NCBI RefSeq assembly: GCF_026151205.1
Contig: NC_087077.1
Coordinates: 2,420,001 to 2,484,000 of the forward strand
Direction: 5' to 3'
Length of the DNA: 64,000 nt
Origin: Bolinopsis microptera
Taxonomy: Eukaryota > Ctenophora > Tentaculata > Lobata > Bolinopsidae
In this document: piece after piece, positions 56,292-64,000 of the stretch
How the letters are laid out: every line of letters begins with the position of its first letter
Position numbering within the stretch: position 1 is the stretch's first letter
Position numbers and translations under genes: made by a program
Notes under the pieces: model-generated
The model's input: the letters and a program-made list of their open reading frames with translations, nothing else
What the model was told of the DNA's origin: nothing
Database searches by the model: none

Positions 56292-58732
56292 GCTACAGTG
56301 AGCCTGGTTCTAGTTCCTGCACTCCCTGTGGAGCCAGCAGTTACAGACCTGCTGACAAGACTTCTTGTATAGAATGCGGGGAAGGAGAAAGAGTCAACTC
56401 CGACCAGACTGCTTGTGGTAAGTAAAAGAAGGTAATTCGACTTTTTAAAACACGCGGAATTCATAGATTTCCATCAACCAAGAATATTTATTTCTCCCTT
56501 TATAACTTCACCCTTCATAACTTCACCTTTCATAACTTCACCTTTAGTTGATTGCCCGTTCAATACCGTAATTGATAAATTAATAATTGATAAATTAATT
56601 TTCCGAAAGATTACTAAAAAGACTCGTATATATCCGATTTGTTTCAGAACCATTGGCTAACTGCACTGTAATGCCAATGGATGCCTCATGGAAGAACCTA
56701 GCAATAACGGAACCTGAACTACCAGTGAAGCACGGCTGAGATTATTCAGCTAAAGTGCAAGAGAAAGCACACTAACCGAGGCTGTAACAAGAGTGAAATG
56801 ATAGCGACCTGTCAGAACGGGGGGCTGAACCTGACTAGCTGTCTCACCAACTCTGGTTGTGTAAAAACAGGTACGAACACAATCAATTAATATCAGATTA
56901 GAGAAAGTAGGTCAGTTGTTTCCAGAAAGGGTCCCCAACAAAACTAGACGTCTCCCAACATGTATAATAAAGTTATTATTATAGTTTATTAGTTATTAAG
57001 TTTATTAATTAAGGTGTGATATCGTGCAGCAAAACTCATGGGAATGTTTTTTGTTCACGAGGTTGCTTTAATTATTAATATTATCTAAATTACTCACAAT
57101 TATATGTTTTTTATTGCTTAGAATCGTTATTAAAATAATTTAGAATGTTAATTGTATCATGCATAAGCAAAATGCAAGATACAATTAATAAATAAAAAAT
57201 TGTAAATGGTACTGATCATGAACAACAAAAGCTCTGATGGAAAAATAAAGGAGAACCTTTTAACTAATCCTGTCTCTATCTCGACTTCCAGGTAACAAAA
57301 TTTTAAATAAGAGAATCTTGACCAATTTCGTAATTATCTTGGATGGGGTAGATGAAGCACACATCATGATTTATTTTCGATGAATCAACGGGCATACTTG
57401 AAATAACGGTACATCACTTTGCACTAAAATTTACTGATGACATTTTCCATCAGATTTCTGTGCAGCGCATGAATTTACTGATGACATTTTCCATCAGATT
57501 TCTGTGCAGTGCATGAATACTGAACCAACAAAACCATCAGAAGATCTATCATTGCTCCTGCTCACGGCAATCTTTGATAGTCCAACAAGTGACAGCTTAT
57601 GAAAAGGTTTGCAATAGTTTTCTGATACCTTAACTTTAAGTGGTAACCTTTATAAAGCTTAATTTCTTCAGATTGATTAGAAAGAGAAATTTACTCACAA
57701 ATTCTACGTGACATTACTTTGGTACTTCATTTAAAAAGCTCTACTTCCTTCAGATATCGATAGTTGGCCAGAATGACGGAATATAAAACTCTTCCAACTG
57801 TAGACTAATTTTAGGATAGGAATAAAAGGAATATGAATTTCTTTTCCTTACTCTTTGAGCGATAAGCTGGAGTATAAACAATGAATTTGCCAACTGGCTA
57901 TGTTTTATGGACCATGTCGGTGTTTAGTATTTTATTTGTCATGATTACATTTGATTAATGGTGTTCATTCTCTACTTCTTTTTCAAGAGACTGACATATT
58001 TTGCGACGTTTTTTTAAATGTTATCGTGCAAAAATATTATTTCTTTTATATCTGGATTAAGACGGGGAGGTGACAAATATTTGTTTTGACACTTGACAGT
58101 GCTTCTGGGATTAAATTGGTCAATGATGGAAGCTGATTCGATTTATTAATGATTAATCGCTGCCACCACTACCAGTCACGTCTCAGGAAAAATATCGTTC
58201 AGAAAAAATCCAGATTTATAGAGTTTACCAACTTAAAGTTAAGGGCGAGTAAAGTTTGAATTTGTTTAATCTCACGGCTCTTGATTCATAATGGTTATAT
58301 TTGTAATTCTTTATTTTTATTTCTTTAATTTGCACAATTTATCTTATAGTTTCTTAAATGCGATATTGTTTCAATATTTCGTGATCAAGCAACACTGATG
58401 ATAAATACCAAATTAGACTTTTATGAAATGCTATACCAGAGTTTAATTTTTACTTTTCTACCGACATGGTCATGAGTAAGAAACTTTATCATTTATTCAA
58501 AATTACAGTTTGAATATGGATTAGGACTTCAATATACTTTATTTTTACAAAATTAACGCTTGTCATGTTTTGTAAACTGCGCAAAGAATTGGTATCGGTA
58601 ATCAGAATCCATGGATCATTTTAAAATTACTGTGTCCGTCGTATTTTCAATCTTAAACTAAGGTCATTTAGAGTCTTCAACCGTTGGTTCCTTTCGTTGC
58701 TTTATTCTGTATACCGTATCATTGACAACTTT

Positions 58733-59476
58733 CCTACCCACCTACCCACCTACCCACCTACCCACCTACCCACCTACCCACCTACCCACCTACCCACCTA
58801 CCCACCTACCCACCTACCCACCTACCCACCTACCCACCTACCCACCTACCCACCTACCCACCTACCCACCTACCCACCTACCCACCTACCCACCTACCCA
58901 CCTACCCACCTACCCACCTACCCACCTACCCACCTACCCACCTACCCACCTACCCACCTACCCACCTACCCACCTACCCACCTACCCACCTACCCACCTA
59001 CCCACCTACCCACCTACCCACCTACCCACCTACCCACCTACCCACCTACCCACCTACCCACCTACCCACCTACCCACCTACCCACCTACCCACCTACCCA
59101 CCTACCCACCTACCCACCTACCCACCTACCCACCTACCCACCTACCCACCTACCCACCTACCCACCTACCCACCTACCCACCTACCCACCTACCCACCTA
59201 CCCACCTACCCACCTACCCACCTACCCACCTACCCACCTACCCACCTACCCACCTACCCACCTACCCACCTACCCACCTACCCACCTACCCACCTACCCA
59301 CCTACCCACCTACCCACCTACCCACCTACCCACCTACCCACCTACCCACCTACCCACCTACCCACCTACCCACCTACCCACCTACCCACCTACCCACCTA
59401 CCCACCTACCCACCTACCCACCTACCCACCTACCCACCTACCCACCTACCCACCTACCCACCTACCCACCTACCCA
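58733..59476 (+). repeat. Perfect 8-bp satellite (CCTACCCA)93
   Basis: 744 bp of exact CCTACCCA units. In three frames it is open and would give PTHLPTYP repeats (ORFs of 253 and 267 codons), but there is no codon-level variation, so this is a satellite and not a coding sequence. It lies between the broken and intact lectin genes. Confidence 0.97.
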
Positions 59477-59591
59477 ATTCTAATTTGTTTCATGGTTTAA
59501 AATTATTGTTTGTAAAGATGTTATTCTTTAATGCCGTTGACTGATCTGCAGAAAATGTTTGATTGCGTTGGTCTGAAGGACTAACGTGAAT

Positions 59592-62500
59592 ATGACGGGA
59601 TTTCACGCGAACGCAATGAGGATACAAATTTTCTCTGTGCTAACTTTGTTAGTACTAGTAAGACTGCAAATGACAGAGATGGAGAACAGTAAGTCATTGC
59701 TTAAATACTATTACTATTGTGGCATTTCATGTGCCGTTCCGGCTTGAAATTTATATTTATATTAGCATTAAAATCTTACGGTAACTTTGTAGGGGAAAGG
59801 GACCGGGAGGGCCGAGGGGGCTATTTTTAACTCTGTAGATTGTATCTTTAAAACATGAATTCAGGTCTTTACACAGCAGAGGCATGCGAACATAGCAAAA
59901 TTCCGTTGTCAATCAACTGTGGCGAGGGGGTGATAAATATCACGTATGCAGCCTATGGTGTTTACTCGAATAATAACACTTGTGGTTGTTTTTACAATGG
60001 AGACTGTATCTCAGAAACTTCACTTGAGGTGCTATGAAGGAATTGACAATAATAAATAATCGCCTTTCCAATACAATTTGAATTACAGTTTGAGTGAGGG
60101 ATTATACACAAATTGCATTTCTGATAATTTACCGTATATTCAGGTGATGAGAGGGAAGTGTAATGAGAAGAGTTCCTGTGAAGTATCTGCAACAAATAAG
60201 GAATTTGGAGATCCCTGTCCTGGAGAAGACAAATACTTAACCACCACTTGGGAGTGTATTCCAGGTTAGATTCTAAAGCCATTATACGAGCTTAATCTTA
60301 ATAACGTGGCTCTGCATGTCACTCCATCATTCTGCTGTGTAGAACCACCAAATGCATTCATAGCCAGTATGATTGATTAATGCTAGTGCTTTAATAGACA
60401 GTATCGTAAATTTCGATATCAAACCATAATACAGTTACACCATAAAGCCGTAGTACATACATATTACATTACACTGGAGCTTACACAGTGTAATTTCCTC
60501 CAGTCTACGCCGCGTACGTTTATATAGGCGCGCGGCGCAGACTGGAGGAAATTACACTGTGTAAGCTCGATCCAGTGTAATGTAATATGTATGTACTACG
60601 GCTTAACATAATATTAATATAATTCAAGAACTTACAGTCAAGTAAAAGAAAGTAACTTAATAATAATTTGTAATAAGTAACTTATAATTTTGTAAATCAT
60701 GACGCGGAAATACTGATATCTTCTTTATAAACTAGTATACTGATATTATATATTTCAGTGAACTGTGAACCTGGAAACTATAGAAATGGTACGATGACCC
60801 AATGCAACCAGTGCAGGGCAAACTCCTACAGTGCTGCCGGTGCTACAGATTGCACTGAGTGTAAACCCAACACTTACAGTTCCGAGGGTGCTAATATCTG
60901 TGTTGAATGTGAAGAAGGGAAAGAAGTCAACTCAGAGAGAACTGGTTGTAGTAAGTCATTAATCGTATGAACTTTCTTTGATTTTAACTTCTAACAAAAT
61001 TCATCTAATATTAATATTACTGAAGCTAACTTGGAGTTGGTATTATTCCTAAATTCTGTTCCTCAAGCTAAGTATACCAATGTCATTTATTTCAGTGGAC
61101 TGTGAACCTGGATACTACAGAAATGGTAAGATGACCCAATGTGATCAGTGCAGGGCAAACTCCTACAGTGCTGCCGGTGCTACAGCTTGTATTGATTGCG
61201 AAGAGGGACAGCAAGTTAACACAGAAAGAACTGGTTGTAGTAAGTCACTAATCATATGAACTTTCTTTGATTTTAACTTCTAACAAAATTAATCTAATAT
61301 TGATATTACTGGATCTAACTTGGTATCATCTCTAAATTCTGTTCCTCAAGCTAAGTATACTAATATTATTTATTTCAGTGGACTGTGAACCTGGATACTA
61401 CAGAAATGGTAAGATGACCCAATGTGACCAGTGCAGGGCAAACTCCTACAGTGCTGCCGGTGCTACAGCTTGTATTGATTGCGAAGAGGGACAGCAAGTT
61501 AACACAGAAAGAACTGGTTGTAGTAAGTCACTAATCATATGAACTTTCTTTGATTTTAACTTCTAACAAAATTAATCTAATATTGATATTACTGGATCTA
61601 ACTTGGTATCATCTCTAAATTCTGTTCCTCAAGCTAAGTATACTAATATTATTTATTTCAGTGGACTGTAAATCTGGATACTACAGAAATGGTAAGATGA
61701 CCCAATGTGATCAGTGCAGGGCAAACTCCTACAGTGCTGCCGGTGCTACAGATTGCACTGATTGTGAAGAGGGACAGCAAGTTAACACAGAGCGGACTTC
61801 TTGTGGTAAGTTATGTTAAATTCTAGTGCATTGTAACAGTGAATGGCTATATGTAATAAATCAAGAGGCTTGCATATAATGAACATATTGACATGGGTGC
61901 AGAGTTGAGTCTGTACGGAACCTAGTAGTTTCAGTTCCTTGTTTAACTTGCCGTACAGCAGTAATGGCTGTTATAAACCCTGCCTTAGTCAGTTGAAAGT
62001 CTGATAGCATATGTTCCGTTTGATTTGACCAAACTAATGCCTTTCATTGCTTTATAATGCCATCTTTCTCAGAATTAACACAAAAATATTCTGTAATAAT
62101 TTAATTTATGCCATTCAATGATCAGTTTTTGCTCATCCCAGAATCGTGCACGGCATTGGATCCAACGTGGAGTGACATGATCACTGTAACGAAGTTTCCG
62201 GTGATACCGGGGACAGTGCTGACAGTTCAGTGTGGAGAACCGGACCATGATATTGTGGGCAACAATACGGTGACTTGTTTGAACGATTCTCAGTTTGAAG
62301 CTGACCCGGAACCTTCTTGTAAAGGTGAAAAAACAAATATTCGCTTATTTTTACCTGGCTCGCCAATCTATGTGCGCGGCGCTCTTTTCAAGCTTCCTGA
62401 ATAGGAGAGGAGCGTGCAATAGACTAGCAAGCTAGGTAAAATTCCTCTATGACGAAAAAAAAAGGATTATTTTATAAATTATTTTAATGCATTCATATCT

Positions 62501-62751
62501 ATATATTAACGTTTCTAATATTTTCACAGCGAAGTGCACTGTAATACCAATGGATCCTTCATGGAAGAACCTATCAATCATGGAACCTGAACTGACTCAA
62601 CTACCAGTGAAGCACGGTGACATTATCCAGCTAAAGTGCAAGAGAAAGTACACTAACCGAGACTGTAACAAGAGTGAAATGATAGCGACCTGTCAGAACG
62701 GGGGGCTGAACCTGACTTGTTGTCTCACCAACTCTGGTTGTGTAAAAACAG
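59592..62751 (+). CDS. Secreted SUEL lectin with GCC2_GCC3 Cys repeats and Sushi domains (3' end outside window)
   Basis: Exons: 59592-59688, 59865-60028, 60099-60264, 60759-60950, 61096-61239, 61379-61522, 61662-61805, 62142-62324, 62530-62751; phases agree at every junction. Exon 1 encodes a signal peptide (MRIQIFSVLTLLVLVRLQ, with an upstream ATG in frame). Exons 2-3 form a sea-urchin-egg-lectin (rhamnose/galactose-binding) domain: ACEHSKIPLSINCGEG, AAYGVYSNNNTC, TNCISDNLPY, FGDPCPGEDKYL, TTTWECIP. Exons 4-7 encode ephrin-receptor-like (GCC2_GCC3) Cys repeats (NCEPGNYRNGTMTQCNQC, ANSYSAAGATDCTEC). Exon 8 is a Sushi/CCP domain (ESCTALDPTW ... PSCK), and exon 9 a Sushi-like domain (AKCTVIPMDPSW, CQNGGLNLTC). 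Exons 4-9 are all phase 1-1, the classic shuffling class. Likely an extracellular glycan-binding or adhesion/receptor protein; the C-terminus (membrane anchor or not) is beyond the window. The exon 3 acceptor (GTGAG/GGATTA) was chosen to keep the lectin domain continuous. Confidence 0.85.
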
Positions 62752-64000
62752 GTACGAAAACAACCAATTAATATCGGATTAGAGAAAGAAGGTCAGTTGT
62801 TTCCAGAATGGGTCCCCAACAAACCTATACGTCTCCCAACATGTATAAAAAAGTTAATATTATAGTTTATTATTAAGTTGATTAATTAAGGTGTGATATC
62901 GTGCAGCAAAACTCATGGGAATGTTTTTTGTTCACGATGTTGCTTTAACATTTAATTATTATCTAGATTACTCACAATTATATGTTTTTTATCGCTTAGA
63001 ATCGTTATTAAAATAATTTAGAATGTTAATTGTATCATGCATAAGCAAAATGCAAGATACAATTAATAAATAGAAAATTGTAAATGGTAATGATCATGAA
63101 CTACAAAAGCTCTGACGGAAAAATAAAGGAGAACCTTTTAACTAATCCTGTCTCTATCTTGACTTCCAGGTAACGAAATTTTAAATAAGTGAATCTTGAC
63201 CATGGTTTCGTAATTATGGATTGGGGCAGATGAAGCACAAATCTGACATCATGCTTTATTTTCGATAAATCAACGGGTATACTCGAAATAACGATACATC
63301 ATTTTACACTAAAATTTACTGATGACATTTTCCATCAGGTTTTTGTGCAGCGCATGAATACTGAACCAACAAAACCACCAGAAGACCTATTATTGCTACT
63401 GCTCACTGCAATCTTTGATAGTCCAACAAGTGATATAGCTTAATGCTTAAGAAAAGGTTTGCAAAAGTTTTCTGATACCTTAACTTTAAGTGGTTAACTT
63501 TATAAAGCTTAATTTCCCCAGATTGACTAGAAAGAGGAATTTACCCCCAAATTCTATGTGATATTACTTTGGTACTTCATTTATAATTATACACAGCTTT
63601 ACTTCTTTCAGATATCGATAGTTGGCCAGAACGACGGAATATCAAACTCTTCCAACTGAAGACTAATTTTAGGATAGGAATAAAAGAAATATGAATTTCC
63701 ATTCCTTACTCTTTAAACGTTACGCTGGAGTATAAACAATGAATAATTGCCCATCGGCTATGTTTTATGGACCATGTCAGTGTTTAAATGTTATTTGTCG
63801 CGATTATATTTTATAAATGGAGTTCATTTCATTTTTCAAGACAATGATAGACTTTGAACGCTTTTTCGTCATAATATCACAATTATTTTATAATGTTATC
63901 GTACACAAATATTTTTTTCAAATATCTGGATTAGAACGGGGAGGTGAAAAATATTTGTTTTGACACTTGACAGTGCTTCAGGGATTAAATTGGTCAATGA
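60029..64000 (+). repeat. Segmental duplication, copy 2
   Basis: Partner of 55290-58150. It contains four GCC2_GCC3 exons and two Sushi exons where copy 1 has two and one, so exons were gained or lost after, or before, the duplication. The part 62752-64000 is intron with no gene seen. Confidence 0.9.
60446..60604. mobile_element. Long near-perfect hairpin in lectin intron 3
   Basis: Arms of about 70 bp (AGCCGTAGTACATACATATT ... CTCCAGTCTACGCCG and mirror) with a GC-rich centre CGTACGTTTATATAGGCGCG. It is absent from the corresponding intron of copy 1, so it arrived after the duplication. Probably a foldback MITE; an RNA from it would form a long hairpin. Confidence 0.8.

Larger units (their letters stand above)
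55286..56870 (+). pseudogene. Broken copy of the SUEL-lectin/GCC2_GCC3/Sushi gene
   Basis: Pieces correspond in order to the intact gene at 59592. (1) 55346-55681: 3' half of the SUEL exon, with stops, a frameshift (poly-A stretch in GCAAAAAAATAC) and a MITE insertion. (2) 55976-56173: an ephrin-receptor-like Cys exon, open, with CPVNTYKNSDSELNTCQDCE and CGEGERVNSDQTACG. (3) 56292-56417: a duplicate of the second half of that exon, open and in phase. (4) 56648-56870: Sushi exon with a 1-bp insertion at KHG (CACGGCTGAG against CACGGTGAC), giving a stop. The 5' half of the gene is missing, replaced by the LINE fragment to the left. Flanking introns are very similar to the intact copy, so the duplication is recent. 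Confidence 0.85.
55290..58150 (+). repeat. Segmental duplication, copy 1
   Basis: Similar to 60029-64000 in exons and introns, including long non-coding words such as GATATCGTGCAGCAAAACTC (57008 and 62895) and TGACACTTGACAGTGCTTC (near 58087 and 63961). In copy 1 a 51-bp piece (about 57430-57525, ACTGATGACATTTTCCATCA) is doubled where copy 2 has one. The intron of 56871-58732 holds no gene. Confidence 0.9.

Noticed and set aside
58697-59500. 253- and 267-codon ORFs of Pro/Thr/His/Leu/Tyr repeats
   Set aside because: Pure by-product of an 8-bp satellite read in an open frame; no synonymous variation and no domain.

Overview
This window is nuclear DNA from an animal. It is AT-rich, its genes are split by short GT-AG introns, and it is crowded with non-LTR retrotransposons, miniature inverted-repeat elements (MITEs) and satellites. 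The gene families present are three-RRM ELAV-like protein, membrane-anchored trefoil/GH31 glucosidase, ferric-reductase/NOX-like oxidase, a secreted lectin with ephrin-receptor-like and Sushi modules, and a Penelope-like retroelement with GIY-YIG. Together with the TE mix they suggest an invertebrate, possibly an early-branching marine animal such as a cnidarian, sponge or placozoan; the species cannot be settled from the sequence alone.

Layout. 1-5 kb: two minus-strand RNA-binding protein genes, a partial RRM gene at the left edge and a complete intronless ELAV-like gene at 3928-4992. 5-11.4 kb: intergenic DNA with at least five inverted-repeat elements. 11.4-28.2 kb: one plus-strand gene of 25 coding exons (948 codons, all phases consistent) for a type II membrane protein with a P-type trefoil and a family-31 glycosidase domain. 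It keeps the nucleophile Asp but has lost most other active-site residues and exactly one trefoil disulphide pair, so it looks like a pseudoenzyme. Its introns carry a retroposon with an 11-bp target duplication, a 5'-truncated LINE, an F-box-like pseudogene, a ten-copy 59-bp minisatellite with a CACGTG in every unit, two 7-bp satellites, and an antisense 162-codon ORF.

30-45 kb: a transposon graveyard. A LINE (called A here) is interrupted by a second LINE (B, with RNase H), by a fragment of a third LINE (C, opposite strand) and by a 131-bp MITE, two of these with readable target-site duplications. A better preserved LINE A copy lies at 39.1-41.2 kb, and a decayed RNase H LINE lies between ~288-bp inverted arms. 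46.1-48.1 kb: a single-exon 685-aa ferric-reductase/NOX-like flavocytochrome. 48.6-53.1 kb: MITEs and a Penelope-like element inserted into a MITE arm with a 12-bp target duplication.

53.2-64 kb: two terminal exons of an unidentified gene, a LINE endonuclease remnant, then a tandem duplication of a secreted SUEL-lectin/GCC2_GCC3/Sushi gene. The left copy is a pseudogene (frameshifts, MITE in the lectin exon, duplicated exon). The right copy (from 59,592) is intact with a signal peptide and nine exons in view, and runs off the window. A perfect 93-copy 8-bp satellite separates them. No operon-like organisation is present; genes are independent units.
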